In this document: positions 53,063-62,231 of the stretch, in pieces
Layout: each line of letters starts with the position of its first letter
Numbering within the stretch: position 1 is the stretch's first letter
From: Gracilimonas sp040882225
Lineage (GTDB): Bacteria > Bacteroidota > Rhodothermia > Balneolales > Balneolaceae
Assembly: GCA_040882225.1 (NCBI GenBank)
Contig: JBBEBR010000015.1
Coordinates: 12,361-76,360, forward strand
Length of the DNA: 64,000 nt
Reading direction: 5' to 3'
Made by a program: the position numbers and the translations under genes
The notes under the pieces: model-generated
Told to the model about the DNA's origin: nothing
The model's input: only the letters and a program-made list of their open reading frames with translations
The model's database searches: none

Positions 53063-54439
53063 ATGGCAGGAAAAACCGCCCGAATTCTTGTAGTTGATGA
53101 TGACACCGATGTGCTGCAAGCTGCACGTTTATATTTAAAGCAGCATTTGTCAAAAGTAGATGTAGAAAGTAATCCCAAGCTGATCCCGGCGCTGTTGAAG
53201 GAATATGACTACGACGCAGTTTTGTTGGATATGAATTTTAACGAGGATGTTAGCGGCGGGGAAGAAGGCTTTTTTTGGCTGGAAAAAATTCTTGAAGCAG
53301 ATCCGGCTATGGCGGTTGTTTTGATTACCGCTTACGGGGATGTGGAAAAAGCCGTGAAAGCCGTGAAAAAAGGAGCGGCCGATTTCGTTTTAAAGCCATG
53401 GCAAAATGAGAAGCTGCTTGCCACGGTAACTGCGGCGATCAACCTAAGCCAATCAAAAAGAAAATATCAAAAGTTAGAAAGCAGGCACAATGTTTTGAAA
53501 GCAGATGCGGAACAGCCCTATCAGAATATAATCGGGCAAAGTCGGGTTATGGAGCAGGTTTTTCAGACGATCGAGAAGGTGGCGAATACCGATGCAAATG
53601 TGCTTATAACCGGAGAAAATGGAACGGGTAAAGAACTCGTTGCAAGGGCATTGCATCGCAGGTCAAATCGCAGCGGCGAAGAATTCATCACCGTAGATAT
53701 GGGTGCATTGCCCGAAAGCTTATTTGAAAGCGAGTTATTCGGGCATGAAAAAGGAGCTTTTACAGATGCCAAAGAATCCCGGACGGGAAGATTTGAAATT
53801 GCCTCCGGCGGATCGCTTTTTTTGGATGAAATCGGGAATCTTCCGATTCACCTTCAGCCCAAATTATTATCGGCGTTGCAAACGCATAAAATCACGCGGA
53901 TTGGAGCGAATAAACCAACAAAAGTTGATATCAGGTTAATCTCTGCGACAAATATTTCACTGAATGAAATGGTAGCCAAACAGAATTTTCGCCAGGATCT
54001 TCTGTACAGAATTAATACCATCGAGATCAATTTACCTCCTTTGCGTGAGCGAAAAAGTGACATTCCTCTTTTGGCTGAGCACTTCCTGAAACAGTATCGA
54101 CAAAAATATAAAAAGGAGATTTTGGGGATTACCGCCCAGGCCGTGGACTATCTTCAGGAGTATAAATGGCCGGGAAATATTCGGGAGCTCGAACATGCAG
54201 TTGAACGAGCGGTTATCATGACGGATGAAAATCAGCTGCAAAAAGGAGATTTCTTATTAACCTCCATTTCCGGAAGAGAAAATGAAATACACGAGACCGG
54301 TTTAAAGCTGGAGGAAGTGGAAAAATCAGTGATCCGAAAAGCACTGGGAAAACACGACGGAAATATTTCCCATGCTGCTGACGAATTAGGTCTCACCAGG
54401 GCCTCCTTATACAGAAGGCTTGAAAAATATGGGCTCTAA
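53063..54439 (+). CDS. Sigma-54-dependent response regulator (NtrC family)
   Basis: 458 residues with three domains. The receiver (1-120) has the acidic pocket VVDDDTDV, D56 in VLLDMNF and the Lys in VLKPW. The AAA+ domain (~155-380) has Walker A ITGENGTGKELVARAL, SELFGHEKGAFTDA (GAFTDA instead of the classical GAFTGA sigma-54 loop) and Walker B GGSLFLDEIGNLP. The C-terminal Fis-type helix-turn-helix is HAADELGLTRASLYRRLEKY. It is followed after 15 bases by the kinase gene and lies divergent to the MacA operon, which it probably activates. Confidence 0.94.
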   Translation: MAGKTARILVVDDDTDVLQAARLYLKQHLSKVDVESNPKLIPALLKEYDYDAVLLDMNFNEDVSGGEEGFFWLEKILEADPAMAVVLITAYGDVEKAVKAVKKGAADFVLKPWQNEKLLATVTAAINLSQSKRKYQKLESRHNVLKADAEQPYQNIIGQSRVMEQVFQTIEKVANTDANVLITGENGTGKELVARALHRRSNRSGEEFITVDMGALPESLFESELFGHEKGAFTDAKESRTGRFEIASGGSLFLDEIGNLPIHLQPKLLSALQTHKITRIGANKPTKVDIRLISATNISLNEMVAKQNFRQDLLYRINTIEINLPPLRERKSDIPLLAEHFLKQYRQKYKKEILGITAQAVDYLQEYKWPGNIRELEHAVERAVIMTDENQLQKGDFLLTSISGRENEIHETGLKLEEVEKSVIRKALGKHDGNISHAADELGLTRASLYRRLEKYGL

Positions 54440-54453
54440 AATGTTGTGCCACC

Positions 54454-55818
54454 ATGATTAAAAACTTTCGTTTTGGGGTGATTTACAGAGTGTTGCTTTT
54501 AACCGCATCATTGTTGCTGATGGTATATCTGGTTCTGGAAACTGGCTATTATGTAAGTATGCTGATTTTATTAATTGTGGTGATAGCTCAAATCGTGTTG
54601 CTGGTAAAGTTCCTGGAGCAGACCAACTTGCTGCTAACACGTTTCCTGGAGGCCATTCAATATTCCGATTTTACAGGCACGTTTCGGGATCCAAAAATGG
54701 GGCGAAGTTTTGAGGAACTGAATACGGCTTTTAGCAAAGTAATTGAGCGTTTTAAGGAAGAACGAGGCAAAAAAGAAGAAAGCATTCGGTACCTGGAAAC
54801 AGTGGTTCAGCATATCGGCATTGGGATGATGTGCTTTAACGCAAATGGCGAAGTGGTACTTCTAAATACAGCCGCAAAAAGATTATTTCAGGTAGCTACG
54901 CTTCGGCAAATTGAATCGCTAAAAGAGGTTTCCATTTCTTTATATGAAACCGTGAAAAAGCTGAAAAATGGTGGGCGAAATTTGGTGGCGGCCACCATCA
55001 ACAAAGAGTATATGCAACTGGCTATTTATGCTACAGAATTCCGAATGCGTGACGACGCCTTTAAATTGGTCTCGTTTCAGAATATCCATACGGAATTGGA
55101 AGAAAAAGAAATGGAATCGTGGCAGAATTTAACACAGGTTTTGGCACATGAAATCATGAATTCCATTACCCCGATATCTTCACTTTCGGGGACCGTGCAT
55201 ATGTTATTGGAGAAAAATATCATCCCCAAAAAAGAGAATCTTGAGATAAATACGGAAACGGTGAAAGACGTAAAAGAAGCGTTAAATACGATCAATAAAC
55301 GCAGCGAAGGGTTGATGCGGTTTGTGAATTCGTACAGAGATTTCACCCAAATTCCCGAGCCAAAATATGCACTTTTTGTTGTGAAAGAGATTTTGGAACG
55401 TGTTTCAAACCTGATGAAGCAAGAAGCGGCCATAGAGGGAATCGAGATTATGTGTGAGGTTGAGCCCAAAAGCCTGGAATTAACGGCAGATTCTCAATTG
55501 GTGGAGCAGGTATTGATAAACCCGGTGAAGAATGCGATCAGGATTTTAACGGCCAAAGAAAAAGGCTTGATAAGATTAAAAGGAGCGCTGGATTCCTCAG
55601 GCAGAGTTTTAATTCGGGTTGAGGATAACGGTCCGGGCATCAAAAAAGCCGTTACTGAAAAAATCTTCATCCCATTTTATTCCATCAGCACAAATACAAA
55701 AGCAAAAGGTTCTGGAATCGGGCTTAGCTTATCACGCCAAATTATGCGGTTACATGGCGGAAGTTTGACCTTGCATTCAGAATTGGGCAAAGGTTCTGTT
55801 TTTACGATGAGGTTCTAA
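54454..55818 (+). CDS. NtrY-like membrane sensor histidine kinase
   Basis: 454 residues. Two closely spaced membrane helices (~10-52) with almost no periplasmic loop are followed by a HAMP/linker, a PAS-like domain (~105-215, MMCFNANGEVVLLNTAA), the phosphoacceptor H232 in LAHEIMNSITPISS, and the HATPase domain (QVLINPVKNAIRIL N-box, VEDNGPGIKK, SGIGLSLSRQI). The tiny periplasmic loop argues for sensing within the membrane or cytoplasm. Cognate partner: the sigma-54 regulator encoded 15 bases upstream. Confidence 0.93.
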   Translation: MIKNFRFGVIYRVLLLTASLLLMVYLVLETGYYVSMLILLIVVIAQIVLLVKFLEQTNLLLTRFLEAIQYSDFTGTFRDPKMGRSFEELNTAFSKVIERFKEERGKKEESIRYLETVVQHIGIGMMCFNANGEVVLLNTAAKRLFQVATLRQIESLKEVSISLYETVKKLKNGGRNLVAATINKEYMQLAIYATEFRMRDDAFKLVSFQNIHTELEEKEMESWQNLTQVLAHEIMNSITPISSLSGTVHMLLEKNIIPKKENLEINTETVKDVKEALNTINKRSEGLMRFVNSYRDFTQIPEPKYALFVVKEILERVSNLMKQEAAIEGIEIMCEVEPKSLELTADSQLVEQVLINPVKNAIRILTAKEKGLIRLKGALDSSGRVLIRVEDNGPGIKKAVTEKIFIPFYSISTNTKAKGSGIGLSLSRQIMRLHGGSLTLHSELGKGSVFTMRF

Positions 55819-55939
55819 AATTTGCATTCAAATTGGAAAATCTAAAGCAACAAAGCTTAAAAAAACCCGTAGCTTCTTCAGTAAAAAAAATGCGATTAGC
55901 TGTAATCACATTCAGATAAATAAATTCAGGGCAAAATAA

Positions 55940-58474
55940 TTGTTAGATAGAAGGTCATACATACTACTTTTATTGGGATTAGCGGGGCTTATCTGCTATG
56001 TCTATCTTCGCCCTCACATCGATTTATATGCCAGCGGGCCCATCTCCGAAAGTAAAGAAACAGTTGAAGAACGAATTCGGCGAATGGCTCCTGACCTTGG
56101 GTTTTCGACCGATAGTTTAGCTATGATGTCGGTACGAACACAAAATACCAGCTATATAAATCACCTGAGAGACACGCTTGACGATAACCTGACGCTTGCT
56201 GAACTGAATGAAAGAGGTGCGCATATACAAACCTGGAAAACGGTAATTGGCAAACCTTTGAACAGGCAAGAAAATATTATCGGCACCAATCAATTATTTG
56301 AGAATGCCGGGAATCTTAAAATTCAATACTCCAATAAAGGTCAGATAATTCGGCTTCAAGCTCACCCTGAAAACCCCAATCCTACTTTTATTCGGGGTGA
56401 TTCTTTACAGGCCATAGCAGCATATTTGATTGGTTCCACCTTCAATTATAATCTGGACGAGTATGATTTGGCGGCGGAACTCTATTCTGAAGCCTCCTTA
56501 CAAGAAGTGCAGGGAACCGAGGGAATGTTAGGAGATGACAATGGAAATCATTCTCTCGAAATTAGCTGGAAACGCAAAGCAGGATTAGCCGTCGGCCCCA
56601 ATGAATTGATACTGAAACTGGAACCTGTTGTTCGGGAAATTAATAATGAAGATGGTTTTCGAACCGAGTTTGGTTTTGGGGTTGAGTCTTTTGTGGCAAA
56701 GGATGAATTTGAACCCGAAGAGTTCATTGAAGCTTTCACCATAGAGAATAATGAACAGCCTTGGTTCAATTACGTTTTCTTTATATCCATTTTTATTCTC
56801 GCAATCTTAATTTTTTCGGTGGGAATCCGGAACATATTTAAGGGAAAAGTAGAGTGGAGAAGAGCGCTTTTTATGTTTCTGTTTTTTGCCACGGCATTAT
56901 TCGCCTGGCGTTTTATTTACTTCATGTATAGTTACAATCCATTTTTAGGAAGTGTAGCATTTTTCGGCACTATTATTAATAATCTGCTTTTTGCAATGGT
57001 TGTGGGCTTATATGGAGCGCTCGCCTACATCAGCTGGGAATCTCTGGCACGCTCTCAACAGCAAAAACAAGTCGACGTCATTGATGCGCTATGGCAGCGA
57101 AAATTCTTTGTAAGTGAAACAGGTGCAGGGTTAATCCACGGCTTCGCCATTGGTGGGATTGCAATAGGTATTTTTTCTATGCTCACCTATTTGGTGGGAG
57201 AATACCTGATACAGGCCGACAGTCAGTTCGGCTTTGCTGAAGCGGGAATTACCGCCAGAATAATAACGCTAAACCTAAGCGCATGGACAGTTACCTGGTT
57301 AGTTGGTGTTGGCCAAATTGGATTTGTTTATGGATTAATCAACCATTGGTTCAAAAGAAAATGGATTTCCGGGCTGCTTACGTTAGTAGTTGTTGCCTGT
57401 TTGATAACAGTAGCCGGCCGCCTGATTGGAACCAGCGGTGAGCTATTTGAAGACGCTCTTATATATCTGGGGATAGCGATAATTTTTGTATACGCGATTA
57501 AAGAATTCGGGCTGCTTACCGTTTGTACAGGTTGGTGGGTTTTCGCAGTCTTTTTTATGATTCAGCCTTATTGGAATTCTCCAAGTATTGATGTGGCTTA
57601 TGTGGGCTGGGTGCAAATGGTTTTTATGGCTACGCCGTTAATCTATGGTTTTTTGGCTTATCGATATGGAATATCAGTATCAGAAGTAGGCGACTACATA
57701 CCAGAATATGAAGAACGAATCGCTCAGCATCTACGCGTTGAAAGAGAAATTGAAATAGCCCGCGAAAGCCAGTATAAACTGATGCCCCTCCAGCCTCCAA
57801 AAGTGGATGGAATTGACGTGTATGGATTTTTTCTGCCTTCTTTCGAAGTAGGGGGCGATTATTTTGATTATGTAGTAAGTGAAGATCAGGATGGAAAACC
57901 TATTGCTTTAACAATGGCTGTGGTTGATGTTTCTGGTAAAGCAATGCGTGCCGCCATGCCGGCTGTTTTCACCAGTGGATTGCTTCTCTCCAGGATGAAA
58001 GAAAACTTACCAGCTGATATTTTATCGAAAGTGAGTGAGCCTATTTTTGCCCGTACAGATAAACGTACATTCATTACCTGTGTATTAGCTCGTTACGATC
58101 TTACATCCCAAAAAATATCTATTGCTAATGCGGGGCATTGTCGCCCAATTCTAAAGCGAAATGGAGTGGCTGAATTCATTCAAACACCAGACCCAAAATA
58201 TCCGCTGGGGCTGAAACCGGATGTAGTGTATAAAGCACAGGAGTTTTCACTCAAAAAAGGGGATTTCTTTCTGATGTATTCCGATGGTTTACCCGAGGCG
58301 GCAAACGAAAAAGGAGACAGGTATGGCTTTGAAGAAGTTCCCCGGCTGATAGAACAGATAGACACGGATAATTTGAGTGCACAGGATATTGCGCAGGAAA
58401 TAAAACGCACCGTTCAGAAATTTAGTAATTATCAATTGGTTGACGATACCACTATCATATGCCTGAAGGTATAA
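55940..58474 (+). CDS. Membrane SpoIIE/PP2C-type protein phosphatase
   Basis: 844 residues from a TTG start (55940). One N-terminal anchor (~6-24) is followed by a ~240-residue extracytoplasmic domain, a block of multiple membrane helices (~275-590) and a C-terminal PP2C (SpoIIE) domain from ~620, with REIEIARESQYKLMPLQPPK, GGDYFDYV and VVDVSGKAMRAAMPA holding the metal Asp residues. Such proteins dephosphorylate anti-sigma-factor antagonists or other phosphoproteins. No anti-sigma/STAS genes are nearby, so the target is unknown. Confidence 0.9.
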   Translation: MLDRRSYILLLLGLAGLICYVYLRPHIDLYASGPISESKETVEERIRRMAPDLGFSTDSLAMMSVRTQNTSYINHLRDTLDDNLTLAELNERGAHIQTWKTVIGKPLNRQENIIGTNQLFENAGNLKIQYSNKGQIIRLQAHPENPNPTFIRGDSLQAIAAYLIGSTFNYNLDEYDLAAELYSEASLQEVQGTEGMLGDDNGNHSLEISWKRKAGLAVGPNELILKLEPVVREINNEDGFRTEFGFGVESFVAKDEFEPEEFIEAFTIENNEQPWFNYVFFISIFILAILIFSVGIRNIFKGKVEWRRALFMFLFFATALFAWRFIYFMYSYNPFLGSVAFFGTIINNLLFAMVVGLYGALAYISWESLARSQQQKQVDVIDALWQRKFFVSETGAGLIHGFAIGGIAIGIFSMLTYLVGEYLIQADSQFGFAEAGITARIITLNLSAWTVTWLVGVGQIGFVYGLINHWFKRKWISGLLTLVVVACLITVAGRLIGTSGELFEDALIYLGIAIIFVYAIKEFGLLTVCTGWWVFAVFFMIQPYWNSPSIDVAYVGWVQMVFMATPLIYGFLAYRYGISVSEVGDYIPEYEERIAQHLRVEREIEIARESQYKLMPLQPPKVDGIDVYGFFLPSFEVGGDYFDYVVSEDQDGKPIALTMAVVDVSGKAMRAAMPAVFTSGLLLSRMKENLPADILSKVSEPIFARTDKRTFITCVLARYDLTSQKISIANAGHCRPILKRNGVAEFIQTPDPKYPLGLKPDVVYKAQEFSLKKGDFFLMYSDGLPEAANEKGDRYGFEEVPRLIEQIDTDNLSAQDIAQEIKRTVQKFSNYQLVDDTTIICLKV

Positions 58475-58522
58475 TTGGTTTTTAGGTTCCAAAATCGTCT
58501 CTTCATTTTTTAGTAAAAAGAA

Positions 58523-58550
58523 AAAACGGACAAATAAATGTATCCGTTTT
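58523..58550 (+). terminator. Probable terminator after the PP2C gene
   Basis: Arms AAAACGGA (58523-58530) and TCCGTTTT (58543-58550) with a 12-base loop; the T-run is part of the arm. It lies 25 bases before the hflK start. Confidence 0.5.
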
Positions 58551-58575
58551 CAACCATCATTAATCAAAATAAAGA

Positions 58576-59583
58576 ATGGCTCAACACCAAGATTTCGAAT
58601 TCAACCTGCCTCCGCAGTTTGAAAAAATAACTAAGAACATTAAGGTCATTATAATAGGCTTTATCGTTTTGATCACAGCTTTTTCCTCATTCTTCACAGT
58701 AGACCCAGAAGAAGTAGGAGTTGTAGTGCGTTTGGGAAAATATGTGGAAACCGTAAATCCCGGGCTTAATTATAAAATTCCTTTTATAGATGATGCCCAG
58801 TTGGTTCCGGTAGAGCGGCAGCTTAAACAGGAATTTGGCTACAGAACCGTAAGCGCAGGTACTCAATCCAGATATCAAAAAGCAGGATATGAAGATGAAT
58901 CGCTAATGCTAACCGGCGATTTAAATCTCGCGGATGTGGAGTGGGTAGTACAATATCGTATTAATGACCCTTACAGTTATTTGTTCAAAGTGCGTAATGC
59001 AGAATCTACCCTGTTTGATATTTCAGAAGCAGCTATGCGCCAAATTGTTGGCAACAGAACCGTGAACGAAGTGTTAACGGTAGGCCGGGCTGAAGTTGCT
59101 TTGAAAGTGAATGAACTGATTCAGGAATTAGTGACCGAATATGAAATGGGAATTACTATTGAACAAGTTGTATTGCAGGATATTAATCCACCAAACCCTG
59201 TAAAACCCTCATTCAATGCGGTAAACGAAGCCCAGCAAGAACGCGAGACACTTATAAATCAGGCTAAGGCTGATTACAATCGTGTAATTCCACGTGCTCG
59301 TGGCGAAGCTGAACAAGCCATTCAACAGGCAGAAGGTTACGCCTCCGAGCGTGTAAATACAGCTCAGGGTGAGGTTTCCCGATTCAATGATTTATATACA
59401 GAATATATTAAAGCACCTGATGTAACCAAACGAAGGATATATTTAGAAACAATGGAGGATGTTATCCCTAAAATGGGCAAGAAAATTATTACCGATGAAA
59501 GCGGAAGCGGCGTGTTGCCATTATTGCAATTACAATTAGACGGGCCTCAACTATCCAACACTCAAAATAACAGAGGCAACTAA
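58576..59583 (+). CDS. hflK: HflK subunit of the FtsH-modulating complex
   Basis: 335 residues. One membrane anchor (~23-41) is followed by the SPFH domain (EEVGVVVRLGKYVETVNPGL, KIPFIDDAQLVPVERQ) and a helical C-terminus (EAQQERETLINQAKADYN, ARGEAEQAIQQAEGYASERV). HflK and HflC form a cage around the FtsH protease and limit its access to membrane proteins. Its stop overlaps the hflC ATG by one base (TAATG), ensuring coupled synthesis. Confidence 0.95.
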   Translation: MAQHQDFEFNLPPQFEKITKNIKVIIIGFIVLITAFSSFFTVDPEEVGVVVRLGKYVETVNPGLNYKIPFIDDAQLVPVERQLKQEFGYRTVSAGTQSRYQKAGYEDESLMLTGDLNLADVEWVVQYRINDPYSYLFKVRNAESTLFDISEAAMRQIVGNRTVNEVLTVGRAEVALKVNELIQELVTEYEMGITIEQVVLQDINPPNPVKPSFNAVNEAQQERETLINQAKADYNRVIPRARGEAEQAIQQAEGYASERVNTAQGEVSRFNDLYTEYIKAPDVTKRRIYLETMEDVIPKMGKKIITDESGSGVLPLLQLQLDGPQLSNTQNNRGN

Positions 59584-60530
59584 TGCAACAAGCAAAAGGA
59601 ATTATAGCGGCAGTAATTGGACTGGTGGTTGTGTTAACCGTTCTGGATGGGTTTTTTATTGTTCATGAAACCGAACAGGTTATTATTACCCAATTTGGAG
59701 AACCCGTTGGTGAGGCAATAACGGAACCGGGATTAAATTTTAAGGTGCCTTTTGTTCAATCAGCAATCTTTCTTGATAAAAGGTATTTGGAATGGGATGG
59801 GGACAGGAATCAAATTCCAACTAAAGACAAGAAATTCATCTTTGTAGATTCTTATGCAAGATGGCAAATTACAAACCCGCTTCAGTTTTATCAGAGGATG
59901 GGAGATGAGCGCGGTGCGCAGTCTCGCCTGGATGATATTCTTGACGGTGAAACTCGAAATGCGGTTGCCTCGCACGACTTGCTGGAGTTGGTTAGAACCA
60001 GTAATCGTGAACCGGATACCACAGGTGCAATAATGCTTGAGATTGTGGAGGATTCGCTCGAAGATATTCAAGTAGGGAGGGAAGCTATCCAGGAAGAAAT
60101 TCAAAATAAAGCGAATGCAAGAGCTTCTGATTTGGGAATAGCCATACTCGATTTCCGTATCAAACGCGTAAATTATGTTGATGATGTGCGGAATACCGTT
60201 TATGATCGTATGATCTCGGAACGAAATCGAATTGCCGATGAATTTCGTTCGGAAGGCCAGGGTGAGGCTTCCCGGATAAATGGTGAAAAGGAACGTGACC
60301 TTAAACGCATTCAATCAGAAGCCTTCCGCGAAGCGGAAATTATTCGCGGAGAAGCTGATGCTGAGGCGGCTGCTATTTACAATGCGGCTTATAATAAATC
60401 TACTCAGGCACGAGATCTATATGCATTCACGAAGTCAATGGAAGCTTATGTAAACACCATTGATGAAAACACCTCTATCATTCTTTCTACGAAGAGTGAA
60501 TTTTTCAAATATCTGAATGGAATAGATTAA
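59583..60530 (+). CDS. hflC: HflC subunit of the FtsH-modulating complex
   Basis: 315 residues. An N-terminal anchor (~7-26) leads into VHETEQVIITQFGEPVGEA and FKVPFVQSAIFLDKRYLEWD, the HflC form of the SPFH domain. Then come a KRVNYVDDVRNTVYDRM segment, SEGQGEASRINGEKERDLKR, and the C-terminal YAFTKSMEAYV. It partners HflK. A strong terminator follows. Confidence 0.95.
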   Translation: MQQAKGIIAAVIGLVVVLTVLDGFFIVHETEQVIITQFGEPVGEAITEPGLNFKVPFVQSAIFLDKRYLEWDGDRNQIPTKDKKFIFVDSYARWQITNPLQFYQRMGDERGAQSRLDDILDGETRNAVASHDLLELVRTSNREPDTTGAIMLEIVEDSLEDIQVGREAIQEEIQNKANARASDLGIAILDFRIKRVNYVDDVRNTVYDRMISERNRIADEFRSEGQGEASRINGEKERDLKRIQSEAFREAEIIRGEADAEAAAIYNAAYNKSTQARDLYAFTKSMEAYVNTIDENTSIILSTKSEFFKYLNGID

Positions 60531-60554
60531 TTTAAAGAGAAGCAATAGATAAAA

Positions 60555-60582
60555 GCACGGGTGATGAGCTCGTGTTTTTTTT
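60555..60582 (+). terminator. Intrinsic terminator of hflKC
   Basis: An 8-bp stem (GCACGGGT against GCTCGTGT, with wobbles) and a five-base loop are followed by eight T. Confidence 0.85.
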
Positions 60583-60585
60583 ATT

Positions 60586-60798
60586 TCATGTATTTAATAG
60601 AAATGTTTTTAAAAAATTCTTCAGTGAAAAACGTTTAGCTGTGTTTGCTGCTTTTTTATTTTGAAAAGCTCTCCTGACTTTGCATTTCTGACATAATAAC
60701 TCAGTAGCGTTATTGATTAAAATCTTTTCTAACTCAACTAAATAATCAGCTGTTGGATGATTTTTCCCATCCTCTGCCATACACCGCCCACAACGCAT
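60586..60798 (-). CDS. Small Cys-rich protein, possible zinc-binding
   Basis: 70 residues. Two CxxC pairs (MRCGRCMAEDG and LLCQKCKVRRAF) about 30 residues apart suggest one zinc site; the basic tail (KRFSLKNFLKTF) suggests binding of nucleic acid. No family is recognised. It is preceded by AAGAAGGGTC and a dyad at 60833-60847, and it converges on hflC. It could also be a chance ORF; the paired CxxC motifs argue for a gene. Confidence 0.5.
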   Translation of the reverse strand: MRCGRCMAEDGKNHPTADYLVELEKILINNATELLCQKCKVRRAFQNKKAANTAKRFSLKNFLKTFLLNT

Positions 60799-60832
60799 AT
60801 TTTTGACCCTTCTTAAAACCTAAATTCTTGTT

Positions 60833-60847
60833 GTCTGAAATTCAGAC
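60833..60847. promoter_or_regulatory. Palindrome GTCTGAA-a-TTCAGAC
   Basis: A perfect 7-bp inverted repeat, 35 bases before the small Cys-rich ORF and 59 bases after the end of the UbiB-type gene. It could be an operator or a short terminator stem without a T-run. Confidence 0.5.
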
Positions 60848-60905
60848 GTTTCCTGAATATAAAAATTTAATCGTGTTATGCTAACATTAACAGTTTTTCA
60901 TATTT

Positions 60906-62231
60906 CTAAGGCTTTTTCCCAAAATCCACACCTAACATTTCACTCAAAATTTCTTTGCTTTGAGGGATGTTGATTTGAGCTTTCAACTTCATTAGTAAAT
61001 TATACAAACCCAGGTGTACTCGTGTGGTATATATGAAATGTTTGGAGCCGCGCGGCTCATTTGAAAGCGGAGCATCTTTTGTGAAGTGGCGAATGGTTTG
61101 CATGTATTCTGCATCCCCAAAATCGAAAACGTCATGGTTATAAGGCTCGGCGAAAATCCTTCCGTAATTTTTCGCGAATTGATAGTACTCTTCCTCTTTT
61201 GCCTGATTTTCAGATTCCGGATTAACCACTTTTAGCTTTGTGTACAACTGCCGGATTCCCTTTTCATCATTAACTAAATGTGTTGGCAATAAAGAGAGGT
61301 AATCGTTAAAAAACTCCTCAGGAAATTTCTTTACACAACCAAAATCAACGACTCCTAACTTATCATCATAAGTGAATAAGAAGTTGCCGGGATGAGTATC
61401 GGCATGCACAAAATCCTTTTGTTTTATCTGCTGATGAAAGAAGTCCCAAAGTAACTGCCCAAAATGATTTCGCTGCTTTTGGGTAGGCTCTTCTTTCAGA
61501 AACTTATCAAGGTGCCGGCCTTCGGTAAAAGTCATGCATAAAACTTTATCGGTTGAAAGTTCCGGTACCCAATCGGGAATTACAATATTGAAGCCTTTAA
61601 AGCGCTCATTAAACAATTCAATCTGTTTGCCTTCCCGCTCATAATCGGTTTCATCGAGCAGTGTTTGTTTGATTTCCTCAAAATAAGGATCAATATCAGA
61701 CCCTTTTTTCACAATACGTTTTACGAACATTTTTGCAAGGCTAAGATCGGAGCTGATCGTCTCCCGTACATTTGGATATTGAATTTTGATAGCCGCTTTT
61801 CTTCCATCTTTCAGTATCGCTTTATGAACCTGCCCAATGGAAGCAGCAGCAAATGCGTCAGCATCAAATTCAGAAAACAAGTTCTCAGGATAATCCCCTA
61901 ATTCCCGTTTAACTATCGTGCGAACCAAAGCTTTATTTATAGGAGGAACCGAGTATTGAGCCTGACTCATTACATCGGCAAATTCTGCGGGAAGAAATCC
62001 CTGATCCATACTCATGCCTTGTGCAATCTTTAAAGCTGTTCCCCTTAGCTTGGTGAACTCCTTAAAAACCTTTTGTGCATTTTCGGAATGAAATTTCTCA
62101 TCCGATTCCGCTGTCTGTTTCGATACCTTATTTTTCAGATATCGCTGGGCGTAGTTTGTCCCAATTTTAATGCCCGTCTTTGCTATAATTTTTCCCCGGT
62201 CGAATTTAGAGGAAGGAAAATCATCACTCAT
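60906..62231 (-). CDS. UbiB/ABC1-type atypical kinase
   Basis: 441 residues from the ATG at 62231 (MSDDFPSSKFDRGK); the longer frame to 62351 overlaps the TetR gene and adds non-family text. The KxGQ motif region reads KIAQGMSMDQGFLP (a variant), the Ala-rich loop AAASIGQVHKAIL replaces the P-loop, HADTHPGNFLF is the catalytic loop, and VVDFGCVKKF carries the metal Asp. It belongs to the family acting in quinone/lipid homeostasis. Eight bases overlap the TetR gene upstream, so the two form an operon. Confidence 0.88.
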   Translation of the reverse strand: MSDDFPSSKFDRGKIIAKTGIKIGTNYAQRYLKNKVSKQTAESDEKFHSENAQKVFKEFTKLRGTALKIAQGMSMDQGFLPAEFADVMSQAQYSVPPINKALVRTIVKRELGDYPENLFSEFDADAFAAASIGQVHKAILKDGRKAAIKIQYPNVRETISSDLSLAKMFVKRIVKKGSDIDPYFEEIKQTLLDETDYEREGKQIELFNERFKGFNIVIPDWVPELSTDKVLCMTFTEGRHLDKFLKEEPTQKQRNHFGQLLWDFFHQQIKQKDFVHADTHPGNFLFTYDDKLGVVDFGCVKKFPEEFFNDYLSLLPTHLVNDEKGIRQLYTKLKVVNPESENQAKEEEYYQFAKNYGRIFAEPYNHDVFDFGDAEYMQTIRHFTKDAPLSNEPRGSKHFIYTTRVHLGLYNLLMKLKAQINIPQSKEILSEMLGVDFGKKP

